Shown here one piece after another: positions 28,801 to 37,915 of a stretch of DNA of 59,616 bases. The stretch spans positions 252,137 to 311,752 of the forward strand of contig RQSC01000025.1 in assembly GCA_013416795.1 (NCBI GenBank). Direction: 5' to 3'. The notes beneath the pieces are model-generated. The model worked only from the letters and a program-made list of their open reading frames with translations. It did no database searches and had not been told where the DNA came from. A program made the position numbers and the translations under genes. Position 1 is the first letter of the stretch; the number at the start of each line of letters is the position of its first letter. The DNA is from Prasinococcaceae sp. CCMP 1430 (lineage: Eukaryota; Prasinodermophyta; Palmophyllophyceae; Prasinococcales; Prasinococcaceae).

Positions 28801-31610
28801 CGAGCGAGCGCGAGACGCGCCCAATCTGAACCGTCCACGCCGACGTCAAGGGTGTCGCCAATGCGCTCGCCGTCCCCATCGGCGACGCCCTCGAGCTCCA
28901 CATTGAGGCGACTGTACGCTTCCTCGGCGTCCCCGAGGCGGTTGAGGCGCTCCATGGCAGCGCCAAGATGCGCGAGCGCGTCGAGCGCCAACACGGGTGC
29001 CTCCCGTGCGATGCCCATTGCCACGCGCAGGGCCTCCTTGAGCACGCCTTCGGCCTCACTCGCGGCTGCGTTGCCCCCGCTTTGAGCGTCCACACCCGCC
29101 CCGATCGGCGCCAACGAAGCTGCTGCAAGAAGCGACTTCGCGCGGCTGATCTGCAGACGCGCGACGGCGTGGGCGCCGACACTCGACAGCGCGCTATTGG
29201 CGCCGCTACTTGCTCGCGCGCGCCGATCTGCCGCGCGCGCATACACGCCGGCGGCCTCACCCGGCCGTCCCAGGAAGTCCAGAAAGCAAGCAAGCGCGGC
29301 GCATGATTGCTCCGCCTCGCTCGCGCGCATACGCACACTCCCGTCTGTGTGGCTGCTGGGGATTGCACCCCGGGCGACGGCGGCGTCAGCCATGGCGGCA
29401 GCTTCGACGGCGGCAGTGGTGGCCTCCTCTGCGTCAGCGACAAGCGCGCCGCGCCCCCCCGCGCACTGCTGCACGCACGCCGCCCAGCCCTCGAGCAGTG
29501 AGTACCGGTGCAAGCGCGATCCGCCAAAGTGGAGCGTGCACGCCGGATGCACCAGGCACGCACGCAGGTCGTTCCAGCGGCGCGCCTGACGCAGGTGGTA
29601 CAGCGTCTCGCGGCAGAGGCGCAGCGCGCTCGCGTCGGCCTTAGGGGGTACTGAGCACAGGTGCGCCGCGAGCGCTTCGTGCACGTCGCGCTTCTTGAAA
29701 GAGCTCTCCTGTAAGTATCGCTCCTCCACCGCACGCCGGACCAGCGCGTTGCGTGCACACGCAGCCCCGCCCAGGAATGCACGTTCCAGGGCGAGGTCGT
29801 CGCTGCGCACATCTCCCGCACCGTCTCCGCCCCCGGCGCCCGTAGCCGACGTGATGGTCAACAGCGGATGCATTGTCTGCAGGATCTTCTCCCAGTGCAC
29901 AGCGGTGAGCGCCTCTGTCCCCTCGCGTGAGCGGAGGAACGCAAGCATTTCCGAGGGCGCCAACCCGCAATCGCACGCCGCGTACGCACATATGGCGTCG
30001 GCAACGACGCCATCGCCATGCGCTTCCTCGAGACGCGAGAGCGCTTGGTCGTACACCTCAAGTTCGCTCGCTTCGACTGCCTCGATGGCCGACAGTATGT
30101 CATCTGGCAGCTCGCTTTCCGCCGTCGCGACCACCTCATCTGCCGCAGCCGCAAGAAACCCCGGCGTCACAGACGGCACTGGCGCGCCCGCCTCAATCTC
30201 GTCGTAGTCTTGGCCGCTCACGGCGGCACGCACGAGTGCCGACGCCTCGCTGTCGGACACCCCGCTGCGGAAGCGCGCGGCCAACAGCTCTCGTGCGAGG
30301 GACACTGCCTCCGAGCGCACAAGCGTTGGCATCTCACTCTCCAAGACCGCGCCACCGTACCGCCTACGGGCAGCCTCGCACCACACGCCGCCCGCACCAC
30401 TCAGCACGACGCGCACGCAGTGCGGCAGCGAGCGCGGCAGCCAGTCGAGTGATACCCGCGCGCCGACCCCCACGTCGAGCTTGTCGAGGCCATCCAAAAC
30501 AATGACGCAGCCCCCGCAGCTTGCAGCGTGCATGAGCATCCGCGACAGCGCGCTGGGAAGCGCCCCAGGTGACGCTGGCACTTCGCGGAGGAGTGCGCCG
30601 GCGAGGCCGTAGCGGCCAGTGGCGGCCCTTCCGCCGAAGTGCGCGCGGAGTTCGTGGCAGAGGCGCTCCGCCACCGCACGCGCGTCGCGGCATGCACCCG
30701 GTGCGTCCACAAAGTGGTACAGGACTGGAAGGCCATCGTAGCCGCCCGAACGGGAATAGCCACCGTGCCGCTTCACCTCGTCCTCGAGTGCGCACGCAAG
30801 CCGCGCGAGCATCGTCGACTTGCCTGAGCCGGCCACGCCAGTCAACAAGAGTGGGTTTTGTATGGGCTCGTCGCCGCCCACGTCAGCTGGCACGGGCGCC
30901 GACGCGAATCGGCGCATTTCCGTGAGAGTTCGCCTGGCGCCGGCCCCACAGTCTCGTGCACGCGCGCGAAGGCGGCGCGCATGCGCGCGGTGGAGCGCGC
31001 GCTCGGTGGCGAGCTCGGCGGCCGCGCGAGCGACACCGTCGCCGGCGCCGAGCGTGGCGGATGCCGGGGGCACGCACGCGCGCACACTTGCAGACGATGG
31101 AGCGTCTCCCCTCTCGCCTCTGCTGGCACCCTGTGCGCTGTTTCTCAAGGCATCGCTCTCGCTGTCAGCGGCTGCCTCAATGGCTGCGGCCGCAGCCGCT
31201 GCGGCCGCCGGACCGGCGGTCGACGGTGTCGACGGCTCGGCCGACCGCAATTTCGAGGGACCCGTGTGGGCTGCATCGAGGGTGCTGTGGGAACCCCTCG
31301 TGCCGCTCCCGACGGACCCCATCCCGGGTGACCGATGCCTGGAGCTCACGTCCATAGACGCGTCGCTGTTCGCCACGCCGCCGTCGCTTGCTCTGCCACC
31401 CCCGTAGGGACTAGCACTCTCCTCGGCGGCGCCCACTGCACGGTCTCGGTCGTCGCGGTCTTCCTCCTCGAAAAAGTCATCAAACGCCCCGCCGCTGACG
31501 ACGCCCTCATCGCCCGTGTCGCCCTGCGTCAGTCTCGCCGCAACAGAAGCAGCCTCGGCTGATGAGAGCACGTTGGGGTCCTTCTCGTTCTTTGATGACC
31601 CACTGCCCAC
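25884..31610 (-). CDS. nephrocystin-3-like P-loop NTPase with TPRs and a duplicated C-terminal module
   Basis: About 1,908 codons. Numbering from the first codon: an acidic, Ala-rich N-terminus; a P-loop GVAGSGKST at about 258-266 and Walker B CVIVLDGLDKLD at about 368-379 (NACHT/STAND type); helical sequence; then about eight 42-residue kinesin-light-chain-type TPRs at about 940-1290 (AEPLYRRALALDEAALGPDHP and similar); and Gln-rich coiled coil at about 1435-1490. The end carries two copies of an unknown roughly 60-residue module (from about 1639 and 1838), each with FM-x-S/T-RVE, LTGK and S-x-Y-x-LM. P-loop plus TPR resembles nephrocystin-3, a ciliary protein, but a generic NLR-type TPR protein is possible. 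The first codon is GTG, so the start is unresolved; ATG 31355 or an upstream exon is likely. The segment at 26400-26470 may be an in-frame intron. Confidence 0.75.
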   Translation of the reverse strand: MGSGSSKNEKDPNVLSSAEAASVAARLTQGDTGDEGVVSGGAFDDFFEEEDRDDRDRAVGAAEESASPYGGGRASDGGVANSDASMDVSSRHRSPGMGSVGSGTRGSHSTLDAAHTGPSKLRSAEPSTPSTAGPAAAAAAAAAIEAAADSESDALRNSAQGASRGERGDAPSSASVRACVPPASATLGAGDGVARAAAELATERALHRAHARRLRARARDCGAGARRTLTEMRRFASAPVPADVGGDEPIQNPLLLTGVAGSGKSTMLARLACALEDEVKRHGGYSRSGGYDGLPVLYHFVDAPGACRDARAVAERLCHELRAHFGGRAATGRYGLAGALLREVPASPGALPSALSRMLMHAASCGGCVIVLDGLDKLDVGVGARVSLDWLPRSLPHCVRVVLSGAGGVWCEAARRRYGGAVLESEMPTLVRSEAVSLARELLAARFRSGVSDSEASALVRAAVSGQDYDEIEAGAPVPSVTPGFLAAAADEVVATAESELPDDILSAIEAVEASELEVYDQALSRLEEAHGDGVVADAICAYAACDCGLAPSEMLAFLRSREGTEALTAVHWEKILQTMHPLLTITSATGAGGGDGAGDVRSDDLALERAFLGGAACARNALVRRAVEERYLQESSFKKRDVHEALAAHLCSVPPKADASALRLCRETLYHLRQARRWNDLRACLVHPACTLHFGGSRLHRYSLLEGWAACVQQCAGGRGALVADAEEATTAAVEAAAMADAAVARGAIPSSHTDGSVRMRASEAEQSCAALACFLDFLGRPGEAAGVYARAADRRARASSGANSALSSVGAHAVARLQISRAKSLLAAASLAPIGAGVDAQSGGNAAASEAEGVLKEALRVAMGIAREAPVLALDALAHLGAAMERLNRLGDAEEAYSRLNVELEGVADGDGERIGDTLDVGVDGSDWARLALARSFCSLSRVLDARDRHADAQNALEQALRSLEATLGAAHPEVSSHLADMATCYKGHGEWQKAEFCLARTLESARALYGHSSLPVARVHTSLAELQRVQGNLPAAEELYSRALKIAERVLGSDHLEVATYINNVAEVARVQGRHDVAEPLYKRALAVDEAVHGHESPTLAIRLSNLGELYRDMGRLAEAEPLYRRALALDEAALGPDHPNVATYLNNLAGVKKAQGELNEALELYGRALAIDEAALGPDHPDVAIYYNNMAGLYRLRGDHSQALTLYDRALAINTALLGDDHTDVAIYYNNAALCLRDLDRCDEAEGYFVRAISIGERSLGAQHPTVAARLVNMGSMALLNQSKPQLAEVLFERALAIYESIGKGASDDAEACREWLRSVGDTIAIDCEDVMEDMLDRLEDDFAVRAVPDHSAQLRQAASHEERTKAARAARQEYGDRRLLELGRKQLSAGLPPAVNPPALTPHTPLEVNVPTEAVLEAARALHSPQLEALSAQLGAFLRNQEEILEAQRAQAEQQLLLERQRQQLLVQAQQQQLLTQQQTQGMLTRRVAAAGVEVDKADEASARGAERAESPVPQPQAAASGADAGAGLVARPSSSSADAIEAAVSAQTAATEQQLAQMASLTELLRSQQDIQREMAAALARQGEAQLEALKSAETTPEREHGPRTITVYAGAEGGASAPGPEPKVQQLPAVSVTEEMVVEFMSSRVELVRPRCYRCSLTGKELSSYSLMKTYYQREPRVLAQVARWAVATGRHVNSPDASDAVPLGVLRSSTPGAHTRAHARTHADAQAHAQCADPALADEEVQRSAHRGAPVPLPLMPADPLGQPYAPAETRVTPDFKTLLNKERALYSLAQDLRGQTHADLDNVRLDSARGAKHGVHFSGSPAKASDEHVSDALLDVFMATRVEPRADGRYVDTLTGKVLSTYNLMRTFYRRRHMGELRSWLAARRAAEAQLDRSLKGAA

Positions 31611-31627
31611 CTCGGCGGGCGGCCCGC

Positions 31628-31918
31628 TCAGCGCGCGCTCCTGCTCGCTCCGGTGGCGTTCCTGATCGCGTCCGCGGCGTCAGCCAGACGAGCGTCGAGC
31701 CGAGCCAACTCCGCGCGACTCCCACGCCGTGCAAGCGCGAGCTCCGCACGCAACTCGCGCGAGCCCGCCTTGAGCCGCTCGAGCGCGCGCAGCGCCGCCG
31801 CCGACGGTGTTGGCGTCACCGTTGCCACCACCGGCGCTGGCGCCGGCGGCACGAGCGCCGCTGCCGCCGGCGCAGGTGGTGCCGGCTGCTGCGCCCCCTG
31901 GTCCTCGCGAGCAGACAT
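31628..31918 (-). CDS. short helical reading frame, possible 5' exon of the nephrocystin-3-like gene
   Basis: ATG at 31918, 96 residues: a Pro/Ala-rich stretch, then a charged helix (ALRALERLKAGSRELRAELA, then RAELARLDARLADAADAI). It stops 17 nt before the neighbouring large frame, whose first visible codon is GTG. A GT-AG intron of 62 nt, from the GAG-TTG junction to CCGGAG, would fuse it in phase (2) to QERALSGPPAE and the large protein. It is therefore either exon 1 of that gene or a small separate gene. The splice is inferred, not shown. Confidence 0.45.
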   Translation of the reverse strand: MSAREDQGAQQPAPPAPAAAALVPPAPAPVVATVTPTPSAAALRALERLKAGSRELRAELALARRGSRAELARLDARLADAADAIRNATGASRSAR

Positions 31919-32264
31919 GCGCGGTCTGGCGCGCCTCGTGCGCCCAGGTGGTCCCCTTCCCCCTCGCCACACACACATGGCTCGCCTGCGCCACTGCGCA
32001 CGGCCTCCTGCCACTCGCGCACGTGCATGGCGGCGCGCCGGGGAACTCGGTTGTTACTTTTTGTTTGTTACTTCCCGGAATTCCTGCATGGAATTCAGGC
32101 GGTTGCGGAAAATTTTCACGCGCCCATCCCACAAGCAGGCACGGGCGAGCGCGTGTGCGGAGGGGAGGGGGGGGGGGGCGGGCACGGGGTGGACTGGCGC
32201 TCGAGCGCAGGGGCAGTGCGCTGCTGCGAGGGCCTTGGGGTACGTGGAGTGCTCGCGATCATTA
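31919..32264. other. intergenic region with a G-run
   Basis: It lies between two minus-strand genes. It holds a poly-G stretch at about 32161-32177 and a short, less GC-rich patch at about 32040-32110. No gene was seen. Confidence 0.5.
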
Positions 32265-33881
32265 TTACACGTCCTCCTCCATGTCTGACACGTCCGTGTC
32301 ATCATCTGTGCGCCGCAGCTCCATCACGGGGCCCTCGGGCGGCCGCTCGCCGAGCTCCTCGGCAATCTGCGTGAGGCGCTTGTGCACGTCTTCGGCGCGC
32401 GACGCCACGGCGCGACACGTGATGTGCAGCTGGCTCGGACCATACCGACGAATGCTATCTAGAGAGGACGCCAGGAGCCCCTCAGCGCTCGAGCCCAGCT
32501 TCCCGATGCTCCTGGCCGCGGCGAGCAGGGCCCTGGCGTCCGCGACGGCATTCTCCTGTTCCGACAGAAGCGCGTCCTCGGGCACGGGTTTGCGGTGCAT
32601 GTCGCGCGCCGGCGCCAGCTGCGGCGGCGGCGGCACGGCTGGCCCCTGCGCCGCCACGCTAGCGCTACTGCGGGCAGCGGTGCGGGCGTGCGATGTGCTC
32701 CCGTTCGACGCGCTGTGACTGGCCGCGGTGCTGGCCTTGAGGGCCTGGGCGGCAAGCCGCTTGAGCCAGTTGTCCGTCTCGTACTTGAGCCAGGCGAACG
32801 GCTCCAGCAAGCCGCGCGCGTCGGGTGCCATCCGGCACTCTTGAAGCGCCACCATCCAGGCCCCCTTTCCAGCGTCAGGCGGAATGAGAAGCACGCTCAC
32901 CAGGCCCTCCATGAGCTGCAGCAGGTCCGCGCACGTGCGCGTGTTCTTCGAGCTCTTGCGCCACCCCAGCCGGCGAGACCGCCACACCTCGGACACGCCC
33001 CCCCACGGGATTTGAGCCTCCAGCGTCGTTAGCTCCCTCCGGATGGCCGACACTGCCTCGAACTCCGAGGCGCGCTCCGGGTTCAGGTTGCCCGGCATCG
33101 GGAGCGAGCCCTTCTTCGGGCGCGGGGGAGGTCGGGGCTGCCGCGGGCGCGCTGCCTTCTTGTCGCCAGTCGCCTGGCGCGACAGCCACCTGTGGTTCAG
33201 CCGCGCGACCTCATTGCGAGCCGAAATGTGAACCCGGTACCACCCGCCGAGGAGCACCTCCTTCACCACCCCCGCCTGGCCCATGTACGCCTCGGGGCAG
33301 CGTTTCGTGTTTTTGACAACCACGCGCTCCTCGAGCTCGAAAGGGATCTGCGAGGGCTTGCGCGTGGCGCCGCCGTCCGCGCCCGCTGCGCCCGCCCCGC
33401 CTAGCGCCGCCCCTGCCCCCGCGCCGAATGCGTTGCCACCCACAGGGATGTGGCCGCCGGCGCCGGCGCCCGCGCCTCCGAAGCCCAGAGGGTCGCCCAT
33501 CCCCAGGCTGAAGCTGTCGCCGCCGAGGAACGCTGCGAGGTCGCCGTCCTCCGGCATGGGCAGGTGGAACTGCCCCCCGTTTCCGGTCGCGCCTCCTCCG
33601 GCCGGCGCGACGGCCGGCGCTTGCAGCGCGCCGGTCAGGTCGACCGGCACCTCGGGAAAGGCCATCCCGCCCATGCTTCCGACGGGCACGGGCTCGGGCA
33701 CGGGCATGGTCTGCATGGCACCGCCCATGAGCACGTCGAACGACAGCCCGGGCGAGATCGCGCCGGGCATGGTGCCCATGTCGCCGCCCACCTGCGCGTC
33801 CGACGACTGCCGCGCCGCGCCGCCACCCACGCCCGCGGGCCTACTCGGCGTCTGCTGGCCGCCACCATCGCCCACGTCCAT
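32265..33881 (-). CDS. nuclear-type protein with KOW-like segment and WSD/D-TOX-like motif
   Basis: ATG at 33881, 538 residues in one exon. The first 170 residues are Gly/Pro/Met-rich and disordered. Then EERVVVKNTKRCPEAYMGQA and VVKEVLLGGWYRVHI resemble a KOW/Tudor-like beta segment. A basic linker follows (KKAARPRQPRPPPRPKKG). The block from FEAVSAIRRELTTLEAQIPW to VWRSRRLGWRKSSKNTRTCA, continuing DLLQLMEGLV, resembles the Trp/Arg pattern of WSD (D-TOX E) motifs found with DDT domains in chromatin remodelling subunits. A final helical region precedes an acidic tail (DDDTDVSDMEEDV). A chromatin or transcription role is inferred from weak similarity; no DDT domain is seen. Confidence 0.7.
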   Translation of the reverse strand: MDVGDGGGQQTPSRPAGVGGGAARQSSDAQVGGDMGTMPGAISPGLSFDVLMGGAMQTMPVPEPVPVGSMGGMAFPEVPVDLTGALQAPAVAPAGGGATGNGGQFHLPMPEDGDLAAFLGGDSFSLGMGDPLGFGGAGAGAGGHIPVGGNAFGAGAGAALGGAGAAGADGGATRKPSQIPFELEERVVVKNTKRCPEAYMGQAGVVKEVLLGGWYRVHISARNEVARLNHRWLSRQATGDKKAARPRQPRPPPRPKKGSLPMPGNLNPERASEFEAVSAIRRELTTLEAQIPWGGVSEVWRSRRLGWRKSSKNTRTCADLLQLMEGLVSVLLIPPDAGKGAWMVALQECRMAPDARGLLEPFAWLKYETDNWLKRLAAQALKASTAASHSASNGSTSHARTAARSSASVAAQGPAVPPPPQLAPARDMHRKPVPEDALLSEQENAVADARALLAAARSIGKLGSSAEGLLASSLDSIRRYGPSQLHITCRAVASRAEDVHKRLTQIAEELGERPPEGPVMELRRTDDDTDVSDMEEDV

Positions 33882-34606
33882 CGCGCGTCCGCTGCGGTGG
33901 GCCCGCTCCGCGCTGGGGCTGCCGCAGTCGCCTTCCCTTTCCCCTCCTTTGCGGGTGTTTGTGCTTTCGCGCGAGCGCGTGCAAGTGGCCGCCCCACGGG
34001 CGCGCGGGCCCGCTGTCTCTTCCCCCCTTGCACAACCGCCCGCCTTCCGACGCGCGGGCTTCGCCTGATCCCTCCCGCCGCTCCCCGCGCAACCGGCTGA
34101 GGGGAGGGGGGGGGGGGGGGGAAGGGGACAGCCCCGCGTCGCGCGCCGCGCGCGGTGTGGCACGCGAGCGACGCCGCGCGGACCGCCGCCGCGCGCGAAA
34201 AGCGCGCGCGCGCGATCACGGAACCCCCACGGATGCTTTCCTTTCGGAACTCAATACTACTTCAAATAACCTAGTTTTCCGAGATACCATTTGGAACCCA
34301 TAATGTATTGGAATCCGCGTCGGAAGCGCGAAAAAGGCGGCGGCGGGCGCGCGGTTGGCTCGCCCGTGTGCAGCGCGCGCCCTAAAAAAAAATGGGACGC
34401 GAAAGAGGAGCGCGCGGGCGCAGGGCGCGCGCTCGAATCCCCGGAAAAGAAAAATCATGAGAATCGATCCCCGAACCATATTATGGGTCATCGAATCTAG
34501 GGTTTGTTTGAATGTTTGTTTGTTTCGGGGGAGCTGCGACCCTGAGACTAGACTATGGGATCGTATTCCTGGGATTGCGGGACGGGGCGCCTCGTCTGCG
34601 GCCAGA
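33882..34606. other. intergenic region between divergent genes
   Basis: It contains a G-run at about 34105-34122 and an unusually AT-rich stretch (34225-34320 and 34380-34560) with GTTTGTTTGAATGTTTGTTTG. A TAGGGTTT (telo-box-like) motif lies at 34498-34505, upstream of the GT77 gene. No gene is supported. Confidence 0.5.
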
Positions 34607-34637
34607 ATGCTGATCGACACCAGGTCGCTCGTGTTGA

Positions 34638-34897
34638 CGTCAATCGGGCCGCGCGTCGCGCGCGGGCTTCTCCGCCGTGCTGCTCGCGGCCGTGTGCGCG
34701 CTCGCGGTGCTGTACGGCGAGGAGCTGCGCGAGGCGCGAGGCGCGCTCAACGGCGCGTTCGAGGCGGCGCGCGCGCACGGCGGCGGGCTGTACACCAACA
34801 TTGCGGAGCGCAGGGCGAACGCGGAGAGGGTCGAAGCAGAGCGCGAGCAGAAGAGCGAGAGCGCCGCAAGTGAGACTGCTGCGCGCGTGCCCGCATC

Positions 34898-34964
<67 letters not shown>

Positions 34965-37571
34965 CCACCACCGCCCGACGCGAAGCCCGCGGGGACAAAT
35001 ACCGCGAGCGGGGGCAGCGTGATCGCCGGTGGCGGGAGGTCGCAGACGCACTACGTGCTGCGCGGGGGTGCTGTTGCACGGCTCGCGGACGTGTCAGCCG
35101 ACGATGCGAGCGCGCGCGCGGCTGCGGCCGCAGGCGCGCCAGCTGCAGCGAGGGCGGCGGCAGGCGCCGGAACGGGCTCTACGCCGCCGGGGGGGACAAG
35201 AGAGGTGTCCGAGGGCGCAGTGGTCCCGACTGATGAGGCAGAAATCGTCTCGGAGCCAGAGGAGGTGCCTCCCTTGGCAGAAGACCCCATGCCCACCAGC
35301 GGCGACGACGCAGGCGCGCTCTTCGAGCAGCAGCGGCAGTGGCTGGCGCGCCGCACCCTCGCCCTCAGCGAAGAGGCGCGCGAGACGCTCGCGCGCGTGC
35401 AGGCCGAGGCCGAGGCCGCCGGCAGCGACAAGCGCTTCGTGTTGTGGACGCTGAGCGACGACGGCATCCGTAGCGGCGTGCTCAACTGGGCGAGGCACCT
35501 CAAACGCATCGGCGTGCCGCACGTGGTCGGCGCGCTCGACACGGACGTGCACGCGGCGCTCAAGGCAGAGGGCACACCCACGTACCTGCTCAAGGACTAT
35601 GCCGATCTGCGCTCGCACCTGTTGCAAGAGAGGAGCTTGACGGAGCTCAACAACGACGTCCACCACAAGAGCCTGTCGTGGCAGCTCTTCGAGACCCAGC
35701 GAATCGGCGGGCCGCGCGCGCTGGTGCACGCGGGATTCGACACGCTGCTCTCCGACACTGACGTGGTGTGGATGCGCGATCCGCGCCCGCACTTGTACTG
35801 TGAGGGCGAAGTGGCCAAGGCGGAGGGCTGTGAGCTGCTGAAGGGCGCTGACATGATGATCAGCTCCGATAGGATGAGCGCCAAGGAAGACGACCAAGGG
35901 CTGGCCAATTACGCCAAGTTCGGCACGCTCAACACGGGCATCGTCTTCACGCGAGCAACACGCGCGGGCAAACTCAGCATCAAGGAGTGGTACCGACACT
36001 TGGTAGAACGCGATGGCGATTACGCGCGCATGGCCACTGATCAGCAGGTCTTCAACGCCATGGCGGCCGCATGGGACGCGAACTTTTACATGCCGGAGGC
36101 TATGGACGCCTCGGAGGACGTGGACGTGAAGGAGCACCGGGAGCGCCTCGAATTGCTCAAGAAGTATCCCTCGCGCGCCGTGAGGATGATGCTGAAGGGA
36201 CCGCCCCCCTCACATCCAGAGGGCGAGCGCTGGCCGCCCATGGAGTGCCCGCTGGGGATGCTGCCGCTGCGCTACTTCGCCAACGGCCACCAGTTCTTCA
36301 CGCAGCGCACGCAGGTGCAGCCGGACGGTGGCTCGCCGTACTGTGCGCACGCGACCTACACAGGCGCTGGCGTCGATGGCACCAACCACGCCTCCAAGAC
36401 AACGAGGTTCAAGGAGGAGGGCCTGTGATTAGTGGCGGACGACTACGATGGCGCCGATGCCGAGCAATACCTGACGTGGGACCCCGAGCTGAGCGAAGAA
36501 TTGCGCACGTGCGAGGGCCATGCCGACTGCACGCGCGCGCGCCCTTGCCAGCGCGACGACGACCAGTGCCCCTTCTCGTGCCACGCGCGCGTGGCAGCAC
36601 ACCAGCTTGCGCAGTTCCGCGGCGCTTTGGCCGTTGCGCGTGCACTGGGGCGCACGCTGGTCTTCCCGAGGCTGCTCTGCCACTGCGACCGCGCGTGGGA
36701 CGGCCACGGTGAGACCATTCAGCATTGCTGCAAGTACACCGGCGCGGAAACGGAGAACTACATGCCAATGGAGAGCTGCCCCTGGGATCTGCTGCTGCCT
36801 CGCAACAAGATGCTCTCTGATTTCATCAAGTGGCGCGAGGTGGGCTTCCTGGAGGGTCCCTACGCGCCAAAAGACGTGACGGCGATCGGGGAGGGGGGGA
36901 CCGTGGACGTGATCGTGCAGCCAAGGGGGGTGGGAGCTGCGGGCTTGGCGCCGGCCACTGGCGAGTTGGCGCTACCCGCTGGCGCGACCGCCAGCGAGGT
37001 CCGCAGCGTGCTAGGGACCGCGCGCGCGTGCGTGCTGGTGCTGCGTTCCGCGCGCCACGCCTTCTGTTCCTTCGATGGCACGGGCGGCGACGGTGACAGC
37101 CTCCCGAGCGACGCGGACTTCGACCTGCTCACGCACGGGCCCCTCGAGCGGAAGACCTCCGAATGGTTCTACAAGGTGGAGGGCAACCAACACGCGCTGG
37201 AGCCCGCCAAGTCGCTTCTGGACCCACACCCAACGTGGTGTTCCGAGGTGAACAAGCCCTACGTCAACTGCACGCAGAACTTTCCCAAGGTGCGCTCGTG
37301 GCCAGCGTGTCGACCCCCGGCGCCTACCGGTGCAGAGCGCACGGTGCGCACTCTGACTCTCGCGCGCGTGCTTGCCCACCACAACACCAAACACACACAT
37401 CGCCAATGCGCACGCGTGCAGGAAACGTGGCACCTCGTCAAGTACATGGTCAATAAGCACAAGGGCACGCACGTCTGCTGCTACACGCCTGAGCTGCCCA
37501 CGCGGCTCTCTGAGCGCGCTCTTGAGTGCCAGGAAGCCGCCAGCGCAGCCGTGGCGGCGGACGCGCGATAG
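34638..37571 (+). CDS. GT77-family glycosyltransferase (XEG113/RRA-like) with in-frame TGA
   Basis: A short hydrophobic segment (FSAVLLAAVCALAVLYG) looks like a type II membrane anchor. A Pro/Ser stem and acidic linker follow. The catalytic domain then runs from RFVLWTLSDDGIRSGVLNW through TLLSDTDVVWMRDPRPHLY (DxD) and LNTGIVFTRAT to YCAHATYTGAG. The frame meets TGA at 36426-36428 and continues in the same frame with YLTWDPELSE and LAQFRGALAVARALGRTLVF, which match the C-terminal region of plant XEG113-type enzymes. Both halves therefore belong to one protein. An intron 37290-37421 (132 nt, in frame) precedes the last exon. Such Golgi enzymes add pentoses to cell-wall proteins. There is no in-frame ATG: the frame opens after a TGA at 34635. 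It could be a gene with readthrough, a sequencing error or a young pseudogene. Confidence 0.8.
34905..34975 (+). repeat. CCG/TCG trinucleotide repeat
   Basis: Runs of GCC GCC and TCG CCG encode polyproline and Pro-Ser repeats in the stem region of the GT77 protein. Confidence 0.9.
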
Positions 37572-37915
37572 GGACGCGTGTGCGCGCACGCTCTGTACAT
37601 GTACAATACCGCCAGATTCATGCTTCCTAGCACCCGCCCGTGCGCCAGCCAGCCGTCGCCGCCGCCGCCGAGCGCGTTCGAAGGCGTGCGTAGCTGGCAG
37701 CTGCACGGACAGGAAATGCGCGCGCACCCATCGAATGACGCAGCCAAAACCAATCGCGTCATAGTGAGCTTGGCGTAGGCGAGTGCTGGGAATCGCACGC
37801 AGCATGGCTTACGAAAAACGCGCAAGGCATATATGCGGAAGCAAGGGGGGCCCCCCGCACGCACAAGCGCCCTCGGCCAGCTCCCTCCGCGACTCGCCAC
37901 GGGGCGCGTTCTTGG
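37572..37915. other. 3' flank of the GT77 gene and 3' flank of the KAEAE-repeat gene
   Basis: The convergent gap holds a TGTACATGTACA palindrome at about 37604-37615. It also has a hairpin with 7-bp arms (ATGACGC 37735-37741, GCGTCAT 37756-37762) around an A-rich 14-nt loop. No gene was seen. Confidence 0.5.

Noticed and set aside
31581-31610. N-myristoylation site (MGxxxS) on the TPR NTPase
   Set aside because: The first codon is GTG, encoding Val in a longer protein; without an ATG there the motif is not N-terminal.
36422-36433. Tiny intron GTGATTAG removing the GT77 TGA
   Set aside because: Only 8 nt long and not a multiple of three; it would shift the conserved downstream frame.
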